Assembly: GCF_030408455.1 (NCBI RefSeq)
Contig: NZ_CP046977.1
Location: 1,798,001-1,862,000, forward strand
DNA from: Corynebacterium atrinae
GTDB taxonomy: Bacteria; Actinomycetota; Actinomycetes; Mycobacteriales; Mycobacteriaceae
DNA length: 64,000 nt
Direction of reading: 5' to 3'
Shown here: positions 29,889 through 39,955 of the stretch, one piece after another
Layout of the letters: every line of letters begins with the position of its first letter
Numbering within the stretch: position 1 is the first letter of the stretch
The notes under the pieces: model-generated
Seen by the model: the letters and a program-made list of their open reading frames with translations, nothing else
What the model was told of the DNA's origin: nothing
The model's database searches: none
Made by a program: the position numbers and the translations under genes

Positions 29889-30647
29889 ATGGATCGGGAA
29901 CAACGCCTCAAAGCGATCATTCGGGCCGTCGATAGACCGGGAGTAACCACCGTCGCCTCCCTGGTGTCCCTCACCGGTGCATCCGGGGTCACCATCCGCC
30001 GGGACCTAGCGGAGCTGGAAGCCATCGGCGCAGTTGACAGGGTGCACGGCGGGGCAACCAAAGTGGCCACCCGCGGTGCACCCCAACCGTTTTCCCTCCG
30101 CCAATCCGAGGACCGAGAAGAGAAACAAGCCCTCGCGATAGCCGTGGCCGACATGATCAACGATGAGGAGTCAGTGATCATCGACAACGGCACCACCTGC
30201 CAAGCCGTCGCTCGGCGTCTGTCCGGCCGCCCCATCACCGCCCTCTGCCTTTCGCTCTACTCGGCCGCAGCCATCGGCAAGCGCCCCGGGGCCCGCGTCA
30301 TCATCCCCGGGGGCGAGGTCGAAAACGACACCCTTGCCCTCCACGGCAGCGCCGCCCTCTCAACAATCCGCGATTTTTCGGCCGACGTCATCGTGCTGGG
30401 AAGCTGCTCCACATCCCTGGAACGAGGCTTAGCCACCGTCACCTACCCCGACTCTGAGAACAAGCGGGCGGGGATGGCTGCGGCGTCGAGAAGCATTTTG
30501 GTGGTGACCCCGCGGAAACTCGGAAGAGTGTCCACCTTCCGCTTCGCCGACGTCGCCGACTTGGACGTGCTGGTCACCACCGACGATGCCCCGCGCGACA
30601 TTCTCGCCGACATCCGTGACCTCGGTGTGCGGGTGGTCACCGTCTAA
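29889..30647 (+). CDS. DeoR/GlpR family transcriptional regulator
   Basis: 252 residues. Winged HTH at the N-terminus (REQRLKAIIRAVDRPGVTTV, then GVTIRRDLAELEAIGAVDRVHGGA, the family signature) and a DeoR C-terminal sugar-phosphate sensor domain with IIDNGTTCQAVA. These proteins usually repress sugar or nucleoside genes and respond to phosphorylated sugars. No sugar operon is adjacent. ATG 29889 is leaderless by the TACAGT geometry. It ends with a 4-nt overlap against the next minus-strand gene. Confidence 0.87.
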   Translation: MDREQRLKAIIRAVDRPGVTTVASLVSLTGASGVTIRRDLAELEAIGAVDRVHGGATKVATRGAPQPFSLRQSEDREEKQALAIAVADMINDEESVIIDNGTTCQAVARRLSGRPITALCLSLYSAAAIGKRPGARVIIPGGEVENDTLALHGSAALSTIRDFSADVIVLGSCSTSLERGLATVTYPDSENKRAGMAAASRSILVVTPRKLGRVSTFRFADVADLDVLVTTDDAPRDILADIRDLGVRVVTV

Positions 30648-31036
30648 TCGGGCAGCTCCCCTCGCTCGAATTTCTCCCGGCGCAAGCGCTGCTCCTCCCG
30701 CTTCCTCAGCAATCGGTCCCGCTCAATCTTCTCGCGCATGCGTTGGGGATAGCCGGTCTCCTCCACGTCATAAACGGGCACATCCAAGAGTTTGGCGACG
30801 GCGTCGATCCCCTTCGGTCCACCAATCCTCCGCCGCGTGAAATCACCGTTTTCATCCACCAAAACCACCGACATCTCGTTGACCACGGTCTCCGGCTCAA
30901 CAAATGCCTCGACGAATGCTCGGCCAACAACCCAGCTACGCAGGTAATCCGCATCGTTTTGGCGGATCGTGTCACCAGGAGCTCGGGGCGGACGGATCGA
31001 GGACCGGGATCTGTTTCGTCCGAATAGATTGAACAC
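30644..31036 (-). CDS. Conserved hypothetical protein upstream of the E2 gene
   Basis: 130 residues, soluble. A basic start, a central part with a predicted alpha/beta region (VVNEMSVVLVDENGDFTRRR, GPKGIDAVAKLLDVPVYDVEETGYPQRM) and a strongly charged helical tail (REKIERDRLLRKREEQRLRR). The same place in C. glutamicum holds a hypothetical gene. Start GTG 31036, with TACAAT (31045-31050, minus strand) ending 8 nt before it. No known domain recognised. Confidence 0.72.
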   Translation of the reverse strand: MFNLFGRNRSRSSIRPPRAPGDTIRQNDADYLRSWVVGRAFVEAFVEPETVVNEMSVVLVDENGDFTRRRIGGPKGIDAVAKLLDVPVYDVEETGYPQRMREKIERDRLLRKREEQRLRREKFERGELPD

Positions 31037-31160
31037 GACTTACAATTGTAGGGGCATGTACCCAGCGGCCGGGGTTCGGTGACATGATCATGACCTAACC
31101 CGGTACGCTGAGAACGAATAGCTATCGACAAACTAACGACTTTCGAGGAGTCAAAACACC

Positions 31161-33188
31161 ATGGCGTTCTCCGTAGAGATGCCCGAGCTGGGCGAATCCG
31201 TCACTGAAGGCACCATCACCCAGTGGCTGAAGCAGGTCGGCGACACCGTGGAGGTCGACGAACCTCTGCTGGAAGTGTCCACCGACAAGGTTGACACCGA
31301 GATCCCCTCCCCCCAGGCTGGTGTCCTGCTGGAAATCAAGGCCGAAGAGGACGACACCGTCGACGTCGGCGCCGTCATCGCCATTATTGGTGACGCCGAT
31401 GAGTCCACCGACTCTTCCGATTCCGCCGACGAAGAGGTCGAGGAAGAGGAGGCTCCGAAGGAAGAGAAGAAGGAGTCCGCTCCGAAATCCTCCGGCGGGT
31501 CTGGCAAGGCCACCGATGTTGAGATGCCCGAACTCGGCGAATCCGTCACCGAAGGCACCATCACCCAGTGGCTCAAGTCCGTCGGCGACACCGTCGAGGT
31601 CGACGAACCCCTCCTCGAAGTCTCCACCGACAAGGTCGACACCGAGATCCCCTCCCCCGTCGCCGGCACCCTCCTCGAAATCCTCGCTGACGAAGACGAC
31701 ACCGTCGACGTCGGAGCCGTCATCGCCCGCGTCGGCGACGAATCGGCTGCCCCCTCCGGCTCCTCCGACGATTCGGATGACGATGTGCCCTCCGAGGAGG
31801 CCATCGAGGAAGCAGAGTCCAAGGACGATAACGAGACCGTCGACGAGGCTGCCCCTGCCGAAGAGTCTTCCGACTCCGGAGACGCCACCGATGTTGAGAT
31901 GCCCGAACTCGGCGAATCCGTCACCGAAGGCACCATCACCCAGTGGCTCAAGTCCGTCGGCGACACCGTCGAGGTCGACGAACCCCTCCTCGAAGTCTCC
32001 ACCGACAAGGTCGACACCGAGATCCCCTCCCCCGTCGCCGGCACCCTCCTCGAAATCCTCGCTGACGAAGACGACACCGTCGACGTCGGAGCCGTCATCG
32101 CCCGCGTCGGTTCCGGCGCACCGAAGAAGGCTGAGAAAAAGGAAGAGCCGAAGAAGGTAGAGCCGAAGGCTGAGGAGCCGAAGAAGGAGGAACCGAAGCC
32201 GGAGCCAAAGGCCGAGAAGACTGAGAAGGCCGAGAAGAAGGTCAACAACGCTGACGTTCCTTACGTGACCCCCTTGGTGCGCAAGCTGGCCGATAAGCAC
32301 GGCGTTGACCTCTCCACGGTTGAGGGCACGGGCGTTGGCGGGCGCATCCGCAAGCAGGATGTCCTGGCCGCAGCTGAGGGTGGTTCCGAGGCGAAGTCCG
32401 CAGCTCCGGCTGAGAAGGATGCCCGCGCGCACTGGTCCACCAAGTCTGTTGACCCGGCGAAGGCTGAGCTGATCGGTACGACTCAGAAGGTCAATCGCAT
32501 CCGAGAGATCACCGCTGCGACGATGATCAAGTCCTTGCAGACGACCGCCCAGCTGACCCATGTTCAGGAAGTCGACATGACTCGCGTCGCTGAGCTGCGT
32601 AAGGCCGCCAAGGGTGCTTTCGTGAAGAAGCATGGGTCGAACCCGACGTACCTGGTGTTCATTGTCAAGGCTGTCGCCGAGGCTCTGGTGTCTCACCCGA
32701 ACGTCAACGCGTCCTACAACGCCGAGACGAAGGAGATGACCTACCACTCCGACGTCAACATCGCGATCGCCGTGGATACCCCGCAGGGTCTGCTCGTCCC
32801 GGTGATCAAGAAGGCTCAGGATCTGTCCATGGCCGAGATCGCTGCAGCCATCACTGATTTGGCCGAGCGCGCTCGCAACAGGAAGCTGCGTCCGGACGAT
32901 CTGGCCGGCGGCACGTTCACGGTGACCAACATTGGTTCGGAAGGTGCCCTGCTGGATACCCCGGTCCTGACCCCGCCGCAGGCTGGCATCTTGGGTACCG
33001 CGGCCATCGAGAAGCGTCCGGTTGTCGTGACCGATGACGGCGTGGACTCCATCGCCATCCGTCAGATGTGCTACCTGCCGTTCACCTATGACCACCAGGT
33101 CATCGATGGCGCCGATGCAGGTCGCTTCATCACCACGATTAAGGATCGCCTCGAGACCGCTGATTTCCAGGACGATCTGGACATCTAA
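31161..33188 (+). CDS. aceF: Dihydrolipoamide acyltransferase (E2) with three lipoyl domains
   Basis: 675 residues. Three lipoyl domains at about 2-77, 117-192 and 242-317, each with the lipoylated Lys in [12 protein letters not shown], separated by acidic Asp/Glu/Ser linkers; a Lys/Glu/Pro linker; peripheral-subunit-binding domain near 368-405 ([16 protein letters not shown]); catalytic core to the end with the [16 protein letters not shown] motif. C. glutamicum AceF (formerly annotated sucB) has the same length and serves both pyruvate and 2-oxoglutarate dehydrogenase. GAGGAG lies upstream of ATG 31161. Lipoyl domains 2 and 3 are encoded by identical DNA (see repeat). Adjacent gcvH, lipB and lipA supply and use the same cofactor. 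Confidence 0.93.
   Translation: MAFSVEMPELGESVTEGTITQWLKQVGDTVEVDEPLLEVSTDKVDTEIPSPQAGVLLEIKAEEDDTVDVGAVIAIIGDADESTDSSDSADEEVEEEEAPKEEKKESAPKSSGGSGKATDVEMPELGESVTEGTITQWLKSVGDTVEVDEPLLEVSTDKVDTEIPSPVAGTLLEILADEDDTVDVGAVIARVGDESAAPSGSSDDSDDDVPSEEAIEEAESKDDNETVDEAAPAEESSDSGDATDVEMPELGESVTEGTITQWLKSVGDTVEVDEPLLEVSTDKVDTEIPSPVAGTLLEILADEDDTVDVGAVIARVGSGAPKKAEKKEEPKKVEPKAEEPKKEEPKPEPKAEKTEKAEKKVNNADVPYVTPLVRKLADKHGVDLSTVEGTGVGGRIRKQDVLAAAEGGSEAKSAAPAEKDARAHWSTKSVDPAKAELIGTTQKVNRIREITAATMIKSLQTTAQLTHVQEVDMTRVAELRKAAKGAFVKKHGSNPTYLVFIVKAVAEALVSHPNVNASYNAETKEMTYHSDVNIAIAVDTPQGLLVPVIKKAQDLSMAEIAAAITDLAERARNRKLRPDDLAGGTFTVTNIGSEGALLDTPVLTPPQAGILGTAAIEKRPVVVTDDGVDSIAIRQMCYLPFTYDHQVIDGADAGRFITTIKDRLETADFQDDLDI
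31509..32110 (+). repeat. 227-bp perfect direct repeat inside the E2 gene
   Basis: 31509-31735 and 31884-32110 are identical by eye, 375 bp (125 codons) apart, and encode lipoyl domains 2 and 3. Domain 1 (31161 onward) is the same protein with many synonymous differences. Confidence 0.9.
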
Positions 33189-33204
33189 GCAGTCCGGCTA
33201 GCAG

Positions 33205-33240
33205 GCCGCCCTTCAACTTCGGTTGGAGGGCGGCTTTGTG
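33205..33240 (+). terminator. Intrinsic terminator of the E2 gene
   Basis: GCCGCCCTTCAAC (33205-33217) with GTTGGAGGGCGGC (33222-33234), one G-T wobble, a TTCG tetraloop and then TTTGTG. Confidence 0.88.
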
Positions 33241-33269
33241 CGTGGGTGTGGGCCAACTGGGCCCAAAAG

Positions 33270-33341
33270 TGCGATATGACTTCACCCATTAATCGAGAGT
33301 GCCGACTGAGCTACTCGATTATTGGGTGAAGTCATATCGCA
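33270..33341. repeat. 28-bp inverted repeat, 16-nt loop
   Basis: Arms 33270-33297 and 33314-33341 differ at one position: TGCGATATGACTTCACCC... and ...GGGTGAAGTCATATCGCA. It is AT-richer than its surroundings, lies after the E2 terminator, and no T tract follows, so it is not an ordinary terminator. The rest of the 350-bp gap before gcvP shows only the gcvP promoter. Confidence 0.9.
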
Positions 33342-33483
33342 GTGAGCACCCGCACCCACCGATTTCAAACGATAATCGACACCGCTACCCACCACCCCGC
33401 ACCCACCACCCACGAGATCACCAACCTTCCCCCAGGTAGAACGGTCGCTTCCGAATACCCAACAACAAACGTGCTCTGGCCCA

Positions 33484-33489
33484 TATAAT
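33484..33489 (+). promoter_or_regulatory. -10 TATAAT of gcvPTH
   Basis: A consensus TATAAT; the start codon is 48 nt further, so unlike many neighbours gcvP has a leader, with AAGGAG at 33522-33527. No -35 is obvious, and I see no glycine riboswitch in the leader. Confidence 0.6.
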
Positions 33490-33537
33490 CGTGGTCATTG
33501 AGTCCTGCCCCACGTTGCTTCAAGGAGCCATCACCGA

Positions 33538-36417
33538 ATGTCACTTTCTCCGGTCACCGACCCCGCGTCCTACCTGGCTCGCCACTTAGGCCCAGACCCC
33601 ACCGAGGAGAAGGTGATGCTGGATCAGCTCGGCTACTCCTTTATCGATGAGCTCATTGATGGGGCGATTCCCGCGGATATTCGGGTCGAGCAGACACCTG
33701 TTATTGGTGAGGCGCTGACGGAAACCGAGGCGCAGGCCAAGCTGAGGTCTTATGCGGATCAGAATGTGGTCCTCAAGGCGTTTTATGGTCAGGGTTTCTC
33801 GGACACGATCACTCCGCCAGTTATTCGCCGCAATGTGGTGGAGAATCCGGGCTGGTACACCGCATATACGCCTTACCAGCCGGAAATCTCGCAGGGCCGC
33901 CTGGAAGCGCTGCTCAATTTTCAGACGATGGTGTCTGAACTGACGGGTTTGCCGCTGGCTAATGCGTCGTTGCTCGATGAGGCGTCCGCCGTCGCCGAGG
34001 CCGTGGGCCTGATGTCGCGGGCAAAGAAGAAGGGCCGGCGGGTCATCCTCGATTCGCGTCTGCATCCGCAGGTGCTGGGGGTGGCGGCGGAACGCGCCCG
34101 CGCCATCGATCTCGAGGTGGAGATCACTGATCTCACCGGCGAGCTCGTCGGGGAAGACTTGTGTGGAGTTGTTATTGCTTACCCGGGTACGGAGGGGGAC
34201 GTCGCCGATCCTCGCAGCATTATTGACGCGATCCACGACCGGGATGGCATCGCCACCGTGGTCACCGATCTGATGTCGTTGTTCTTGTTGGAGTCCCCTG
34301 GCGAGCTGGGGGCGGACATCGCAGTGGGCAATTCTCAGCGTTTCGGTGTGCCCCTGTTTTATGGCGGTCCGCATGCCGCTTTCATGGCGGTCAGTGATGC
34401 CCTCAAGCGGCAGATGCCGGGGCGCTTGGTGGGCGTGTCCATCGACTCGGACGGCAATCCGGCCTACCGCCTGGCCCTGCAGACCCGTGAACAGCACATT
34501 CGCCGCGAACGGGCGACGTCCAACATCTGTACGGCACAGGCGTTGCTCGCGGTCACGGCCTCGATGTACGCGGTCTATCATGGCCCGGCGGGCCTGCAGG
34601 CGATCGCCGAGCGGATTCATGATCGTGCATCCAGCTTCGCCGAGACGCTGCGGGCCGGCGGTGTCACCGTGCTTCACGACGCCTTCTTCGACACCGTTGC
34701 CGTCCGCGTTGCGGACGGTGGGGCGCAGGGGGTCGTCGATAAGCTGGCGGAAGCCGGCTACCTGGTGCGACCCATCAACGCTCACACCGTGGGAGTGTCC
34801 TTTGGTGAGTCGGCAACGGAGGCTGACGTTGCGGCGTTGGCTGCGGCGTTCACTGACGCGGACGTCGAAAAGCCGGTACCTGCCGTGCCGGATGCGGTGG
34901 AGCGGACGACGGAGACGCTGACCCACCCGATTTTCTCCTCGATCCATTCGGAGACGCAGATGCTGCGCTACCTGCGCTTACTCTCCGACAAGGATCTGGC
35001 CCTGGATCGGACGATGATTCCGCTGGGTTCCTGCACGATGAAGCTCAACCCGACCGCCGGGATGGAGACCATTACGTGGCCGGAGTTCGCCAACATTCAC
35101 CCCTTCGCGCCGGATTCCCAAGCTCAGGGCTGGATCGCACTCATTGAGGAGCTCGAGGGTTGGTTGGAGTCCGTGACCGGCTACGCCAAGGTGTCGGTGC
35201 AGCCGAACGCCGGCTCCCAGGGCGAGCTGGCTGGCCTCCTGGCTATTCGCCGCTATCACGTGGCCAACGGCGATCATAAGCGCGACATCTGCCTCGTGCC
35301 GGCCTCCGCGCACGGTACGAATGCGGCCTCGGCGACGCTGGCCAATTTGCGCGTCGTGGTCGTTGCCACCGCCGAGGACGGCTCGATTGACCTCGCGGAT
35401 CTGGATGCCAAGCTGGAGCAGTACGGCAAGCACGTCGCCGCCATCATGATCACTTACCCGTCTACCCACGGCGTGTTCGAGGACACGGTGCGCACCGTGT
35501 GCGAGAAGGTCCATGCGGTCGGCGGCCAGGTCTACATCGACGGCGCGAACATGAACGCCCTCACTGGCTTGGCGCAGCCTGGGAAGTTCGGCGGCGATGT
35601 CTCCCACCTCAACCTGCACAAGACCTTCACCATCCCCCACGGCGGAGGCGGCCCGGGTGTCGGCCCGGTGTGCGTGGCCGAGCACCTCGTTCCTTTCCTC
35701 CCCGCAAACCCCGTCACCACCGATCCCTCGAAGCCTGCCTCGGAAGACACCGGCGTACCCATCGCCTCATCCAAGTACGGCTCCGCGGGAGTCCTGCCGA
35801 TCTCGTGGTCCTACATCGCCATGATGGGTTCCGAGGGCCTGGCGCGCGCCACCGCCAACGCCATCCTCGGCGCCAATTACCTCGCCCGAAACCTGCGCGA
35901 TTCCTTCCCGGTGCTGTACACGGGCAAGAACGACCTCGTGGCTCACGAGTGCATCCTCGACCTGCGGGAGCTGACCAAGGAGTCCGGCGTCACCGCCGCG
36001 GATGTGGCCAAGCGACTCATCGACTACGGCTTCCACGCCCCCACCCTGGCCTTCCCGGTCGCAGGCACGCTCATGGTCGAGCCGACGGAATCCGAGAACC
36101 TCGCAGAGCTGGATCGCTTCATTGAAGCGATGCGATCCATCCGGGCGGAGATCCAAGAGATTATCGACGGCCGCGTCGCCTACGACGACTCCGTCCTGCA
36201 CCACGCCCCGTACACCGCGTGGTCGGTCTCGCGGAATGAGTGGGATCACTCCTTCAGCCGTGAGCAGGCCGCGTGGCCCGTGGCGGGGTTGCATCGCGCG
36301 AAGTTCTTCCCGCCGGTGCGCCGCCTCAACGAGGCCTACGGTGACCGCAACCTCGTCTGCTCGTGTCCTCCGCCCGAGGCATTCGACTTTCATGCCGACA
36401 CCGACTCCGACTCTTAA
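33538..36417 (+). CDS. gcvP: Glycine dehydrogenase (decarboxylating), P protein
   Basis: 959 residues, the fused single-chain P protein of the glycine cleavage system. The PLP lysine is in HLNLHKTFTIPHGGGGPGVGP near residue 705; N-terminal half carries YTPYQPEISQGRLEALLNFQ. It decarboxylates glycine and passes the aminomethyl group to lipoyl-GcvH. First gene of gcvP-gcvT-gcvH (14- and 56-bp gaps). The set is inserted between the E2 gene and lipB relative to the C. glutamicum order I recall. Confidence 0.95.
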   Translation: MSLSPVTDPASYLARHLGPDPTEEKVMLDQLGYSFIDELIDGAIPADIRVEQTPVIGEALTETEAQAKLRSYADQNVVLKAFYGQGFSDTITPPVIRRNVVENPGWYTAYTPYQPEISQGRLEALLNFQTMVSELTGLPLANASLLDEASAVAEAVGLMSRAKKKGRRVILDSRLHPQVLGVAAERARAIDLEVEITDLTGELVGEDLCGVVIAYPGTEGDVADPRSIIDAIHDRDGIATVVTDLMSLFLLESPGELGADIAVGNSQRFGVPLFYGGPHAAFMAVSDALKRQMPGRLVGVSIDSDGNPAYRLALQTREQHIRRERATSNICTAQALLAVTASMYAVYHGPAGLQAIAERIHDRASSFAETLRAGGVTVLHDAFFDTVAVRVADGGAQGVVDKLAEAGYLVRPINAHTVGVSFGESATEADVAALAAAFTDADVEKPVPAVPDAVERTTETLTHPIFSSIHSETQMLRYLRLLSDKDLALDRTMIPLGSCTMKLNPTAGMETITWPEFANIHPFAPDSQAQGWIALIEELEGWLESVTGYAKVSVQPNAGSQGELAGLLAIRRYHVANGDHKRDICLVPASAHGTNAASATLANLRVVVVATAEDGSIDLADLDAKLEQYGKHVAAIMITYPSTHGVFEDTVRTVCEKVHAVGGQVYIDGANMNALTGLAQPGKFGGDVSHLNLHKTFTIPHGGGGPGVGPVCVAEHLVPFLPANPVTTDPSKPASEDTGVPIASSKYGSAGVLPISWSYIAMMGSEGLARATANAILGANYLARNLRDSFPVLYTGKNDLVAHECILDLRELTKESGVTAADVAKRLIDYGFHAPTLAFPVAGTLMVEPTESENLAELDRFIEAMRSIRAEIQEIIDGRVAYDDSVLHHAPYTAWSVSRNEWDHSFSREQAAWPVAGLHRAKFFPPVRRLNEAYGDRNLVCSCPPPEAFDFHADTDSDS

Positions 36418-36431
36418 AAGGGGAACCACAC

Positions 36432-37532
36432 ATGTTTGACCTCCGCCACAGCCCCCTGCACTCCCGCCACGAGGCCCTGGGCGCATCATTTACTCCCTTC
36501 GGTGTCTGGGACATGCCGTTGAAGTATGGCAACGAGCTCGAGGAGCACCGCGCCGTCCGCGGCGCCGCCGGGCTGTTCGATCTGTCCCACATGGGCGAGA
36601 TCCGAGTGACTGGCCCGCAGGCGGGCGAGTTCCTGGATTACGTGCTCATCTCCTCCTTGTCTCCTCTGCCAGTGGGTAAGGCGAAGTACTCGATGATTGT
36701 CAACGACGACGGCGGCATCATGGACGATCTCATCTCTTATCGCCTGGCTGAGGACGAATTCCTCGTTGTCCCCAACGCGGGCAACTCCGACGTGGTGTGG
36801 GAGGCCTTCGAGGAGCGCGCCCAGGGCTTCGACGTGGAGTTGGCCAACGAATCGCTCACCACCGCGCTCGTCGCCGTGCAGGGACCGAACTCTGTCGCCA
36901 TCCTCCACGAGCTGGTGGCTGACGAGGACGCCGCGACTATCACCGACATGAAGTACTACTCCGCCTCGCCAGTCGTCGTGAGCGGCATCGAGGCGTTGGT
37001 GGCCCGTACTGGCTATACCGGCGAGGACGGCTTCGAGCTGTTCGTGCCCAACGAAGTCGCCGAGGAACTGTGGGACAAAGTCACCGCCGCTGGCCAGGCC
37101 CACAGCCTCATCCCGGCCGGACTGGCCGCCCGCGATTCGCTCCGTCTTGAGGCGGGCATGCCGCTCTACGGCAATGAACTCACCCTCGAGATCACGCCGG
37201 TGGAGGCGGGCATGGGCATGGCCTTCAAGAAGAAGGAGGCTGATTTCGTCGGGCGTGACGCCCTGGTCGGCCGCGAGGCCACTTCGCGCATCGTGGGCCT
37301 GCGCGGCGAGGGCCGACGGGCAGCCCGCGCTGGTGCCGAGGTCTACCGGGGCGAGGAGCTGCTCGGTCATGTCACCTCAGGTCAGCCCTCCCCCACGCTG
37401 GGCCACCCGGTGGCCCTCGCCCTGCTCAGTGGCGAGGTTTCCGTCGGCGATGAGCTCGAGGTGGATATCCGCGGCAAGCGCCATCCCTACACGGTCGTGG
37501 AAACCCCCTTCTACCAGCGCCCGGCCCGCTAG
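36432..37532 (+). CDS. gcvT: Aminomethyltransferase, T protein
   Basis: 366 residues. Folate-binding GcvT fold: VRGAAGLFDLSHMGEIRVTG near the start, the aspartate region and GYTGEDGFELFVP, ARDSLRLEAGMPLYGNEL in the middle. Releases ammonia and gives 5,10-methylene-tetrahydrofolate. ATG 36432 is chosen rather than the open frame upstream because AAGGGG lies 9 nt before it and gcvP ends only 14 bp earlier. Confidence 0.95.
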   Translation: MFDLRHSPLHSRHEALGASFTPFGVWDMPLKYGNELEEHRAVRGAAGLFDLSHMGEIRVTGPQAGEFLDYVLISSLSPLPVGKAKYSMIVNDDGGIMDDLISYRLAEDEFLVVPNAGNSDVVWEAFEERAQGFDVELANESLTTALVAVQGPNSVAILHELVADEDAATITDMKYYSASPVVVSGIEALVARTGYTGEDGFELFVPNEVAEELWDKVTAAGQAHSLIPAGLAARDSLRLEAGMPLYGNELTLEITPVEAGMGMAFKKKEADFVGRDALVGREATSRIVGLRGEGRRAARAGAEVYRGEELLGHVTSGQPSPTLGHPVALALLSGEVSVGDELEVDIRGKRHPYTVVETPFYQRPAR

Positions 37533-37588
37533 TATCAAGTCCCAGTACCGTCACCATCCTGACCCACAACTCATAGGAGCACCCCAAC

Positions 37589-37978
37589 ATGGCTAACCTG
37601 CCCGAGAACTTCGCCTACTCCGAGGACCACGAGTGGATCGACACCACCGCTGACGCTGCCACCGGCACCACCGTCAAGATTGGCATTACCTCCGTAGCCA
37701 CCGATCGCCTCGGCGAGGTCGTCTTCGCTGAGCTGCCCGAGGTCGGCGACACCGTCACGGCGGGTGAGACCTGTGGCGAGGTGGAGTCCACCAAGTCCGT
37801 GTCTGACCTCTACTCCCCCGTCACCGGTACCGTCACGGCCGTCAATGACTCGGTTCATGATGATTACTCTGTGATTAACAACGACCCCTTCGGTGAGGGG
37901 TGGCTATTCCAGGTCGAGGTCTCTGAGACGGGTCCGCTCATGACCGCTGCGGAGTACGCGCAGGCCAACGGCGTGTAG
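37589..37978 (+). CDS. gcvH: Glycine cleavage H protein
   Basis: 129 residues with the lipoylation site [18 protein letters not shown] (Lys near 70). Carries the aminomethyl group between P, T and L proteins. The L protein (lipoamide dehydrogenase) is not in this window. TAGGAG lies upstream of ATG 37589. A terminator follows and separates gcvPTH from lipB. Confidence 0.95.
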   Translation: MANLPENFAYSEDHEWIDTTADAATGTTVKIGITSVATDRLGEVVFAELPEVGDTVTAGETCGEVESTKSVSDLYSPVTGTVTAVNDSVHDDYSVINNDPFGEGWLFQVEVSETGPLMTAAEYAQANGV

Positions 37979-37995
37979 CACACCGTCGATTCACG

Positions 37996-38040
37996 GGCCC
38001 CGTGGCCGGTTCTGTTCCCCGAACCGGCTGCGGGGCCTTT
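37996..38040 (+). terminator. Terminator of gcvPTH
   Basis: GGCCCCG..GCCGGTTC (37996-38012) with GAACCGGC..CGGGGCC (38021-38037), a 2-nt internal mismatch, 8-nt loop, then TTTC. Confidence 0.8.
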
Positions 38041-38060
38041 CGCGTATCCTGAACCCCATC

Positions 38061-38840
38061 ATGACTGCACCACGCGACCCGTTTTTCCCCGCTGACCTGT
38101 CTATCCGGGCGTCGAGCGAACCGTTGAATGTCCAGCGCCTCGGGGTGGTGGAATATGAGGCGGCGTGGGAGCTACAGGCCCAGCTAGCTGCCCAGCGCGC
38201 CGCCGGGGAGATCGGGGATCAGCTGCTCATTCTTGAGCACCCCAGCGTCTACACCGCGGGCAAACGCACACAGCCTGAGGACCGCCCGACCAATGGTCTG
38301 CCGGTGGTGGACGTCGACCGCGGGGGCCGCATCACGTGGCACGGCGAGGGCCAGCTCGTCGCCTACCCCATCGTCCGTCTGGCGGAACCTGTCGATGTCG
38401 TCGACTACGTCCGCCGACTGGAGGAAGCCGTTATCCAGACGGTGCGGGAGGCCGGGGTTACCCGTGCCGGGCGTATCGACGGCCGCTCCGGGGTCTGGCT
38501 CCCGAGCACCGTCACCGCCGCCGACGCGGCCGCGTCGCGCCGCGATCGAAAGATCGCGGCCTTGGGCATCCGCATCACCCGGGGTGTGACCATGCACGGG
38601 CTGAGCCTCAACTGCGATAACACCCTCGAGTTCTATGAGCACATCGTCGCCTGCGGCATCGACGACGCCGACGTCACCACGATGAGCCTGGAGCTCGGGC
38701 GGGACGTGACGGTGGCATCGATGACCGACGCGCTCGTCGATAATCTTGATGCGGCCTTGGCCGGCCGCCTGCAGGTCGCCGACCACACGTTCGGTTCGGC
38801 GCCTGACCCCACCAAGGGCCCGGGACGGAAGCGCCAGTAG
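38061..38840 (+). CDS. lipB: Octanoyltransferase
   Basis: 259 residues. Motifs of the LipB family: [34 protein letters not shown], and the catalytic pair Lys in [18 protein letters not shown] and Cys in EHIVACGI. It moves octanoyl from acyl carrier protein to lipoyl domains such as those of the E2 gene and GcvH. A TATCCT (38045-38050) ends 10 nt before ATG 38061, implying a leader of only a few nucleotides. lipA follows after 61 bp with its own promoter. Confidence 0.93.
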   Translation: MTAPRDPFFPADLSIRASSEPLNVQRLGVVEYEAAWELQAQLAAQRAAGEIGDQLLILEHPSVYTAGKRTQPEDRPTNGLPVVDVDRGGRITWHGEGQLVAYPIVRLAEPVDVVDYVRRLEEAVIQTVREAGVTRAGRIDGRSGVWLPSTVTAADAAASRRDRKIAALGIRITRGVTMHGLSLNCDNTLEFYEHIVACGIDDADVTTMSLELGRDVTVASMTDALVDNLDAALAGRLQVADHTFGSAPDPTKGPGRKRQ

Positions 38841-38889
38841 GTGCTTATACACCTCTCAACCGGTATTTTCCTCGAATTTGAATTCCAAG

Positions 38890-38895
38890 TAGGGT
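38890..38895 (+). promoter_or_regulatory. -10 TAGGGT, leaderless lipA
   Basis: TAGGGT, 6 nt, GTG 38902. Confidence 0.55.
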
Positions 38896-38901
38896 GATGG
38901 C

Positions 38902-39945
38902 GTGACTATTGCACCAGATGGCCGAAAAATGCTCCGCGTTGAGGCTCGCAATTCGAAGACGCCCATCGAGAGCAAACCCCGCTGGATCCGCAACGCGGTG
39001 AAGACGGGGCCCGAATACGAAGACATGAAGCGCAAAGTCGCCGGCGCCTCCCTGCACACGGTGTGCCAAGAGGCAGGCTGCCCCAACATTCACGAATGCT
39101 GGGAGTCCCGGGAAGCAACGTTCCTCATCGGCGGCGCCAACTGCTCGCGCCGCTGCGATTTTTGCCAGATCAACTCCGCTAAGCCGGAGCCGCTCGACCG
39201 CGACGAGCCTCGCCGCGTTGCGGAGTCCGTCCGCGAGATGGGCCTGAACTATTCGACCATCACCGGTGTGACCCGCGATGACCTCGACGACGAAGGAGCC
39301 TGGCTTTACGCGGAGGTCGTCCGCCAGATCCACGAGCTCAACCCGAACACCGGCGTAGAGAACCTCGTGCCGGACTTCTCGGGCCGCCCCGAGCTGCTCG
39401 AGCAGGTTTTTGAGTCCCGCCCGGAGGTCTTCGCCCACAACGTGGAGACGGTGCCGCGCATTTTCCGCCGCATCCGCCCCGCTTTCCGCTACGAGCGCTC
39501 CCTCGATGTCATTCGGCAGGCGCGCGACTATGGGCTGATCACCAAGTCCAACTTGATCCTCGGCATGGGCGAGACCCCGGAGGAAATCACCGAGGCACTG
39601 CAAGACTTGCATTCCGCGGGCTGCGACATCATCACCATCACGCAATACCTCCGCCCCGGCCCCATGTACCACCCCATTGACCGCTGGGTTCGCCCGGAGG
39701 AATTCGTCGCCCACGCCGACTTCGCTCGCGAAATTGGATTCGGCGCCGTCATGTCCGGCCCGCTGGTGCGCTCCTCCTACCGCGCCGGCCGCCTCTACTC
39801 GGAGGCCATGGCTGCCCGTGGTTTGGTGGTTCCCGACAGTCTTTCCCATCTGGCCCAGACCTCCCAGGGATCTACTGATCAGGAGGCAACGACGCTCCTG
39901 CAGAAGTACGGCCCCTCCACAGAAACCCCCGTGAGCTCACGCTAA
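38902..39945 (+). CDS. lipA: Lipoyl synthase
   Basis: 347 residues, radical SAM enzyme with both cluster motifs: auxiliary [12 protein letters not shown] near residues 54-65 and radical [11 protein letters not shown] near 77-84, plus the final RSSYRA serine motif. Inserts two sulfur atoms into octanoyl groups, consuming its auxiliary Fe-S cluster. Starts with GTG 38902 by leaderless geometry. DUF4191 gene begins 10 bp after it. Confidence 0.95.
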   Translation: MTIAPDGRKMLRVEARNSKTPIESKPRWIRNAVKTGPEYEDMKRKVAGASLHTVCQEAGCPNIHECWESREATFLIGGANCSRRCDFCQINSAKPEPLDRDEPRRVAESVREMGLNYSTITGVTRDDLDDEGAWLYAEVVRQIHELNPNTGVENLVPDFSGRPELLEQVFESRPEVFAHNVETVPRIFRRIRPAFRYERSLDVIRQARDYGLITKSNLILGMGETPEEITEALQDLHSAGCDIITITQYLRPGPMYHPIDRWVRPEEFVAHADFAREIGFGAVMSGPLVRSSYRAGRLYSEAMAARGLVVPDSLSHLAQTSQGSTDQEATTLLQKYGPSTETPVSSR

Positions 39946-39948
39946 GGT
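39943..39948 (+). promoter_or_regulatory. -10 TAAGGT overlapping the lipA stop
   Basis: TAAGGT begins with the lipA stop codon and ends 7 nt before ATG 39956, so the DUF4191 gene can be transcribed without lipA. Confidence 0.5.
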
Positions 39949-39955
39949 AGACGAC

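Noticed and set aside
33342..33537. Glycine riboswitch before gcvP
   Set aside because: The leader is short and lacks the conserved gcvT-type aptamer core.
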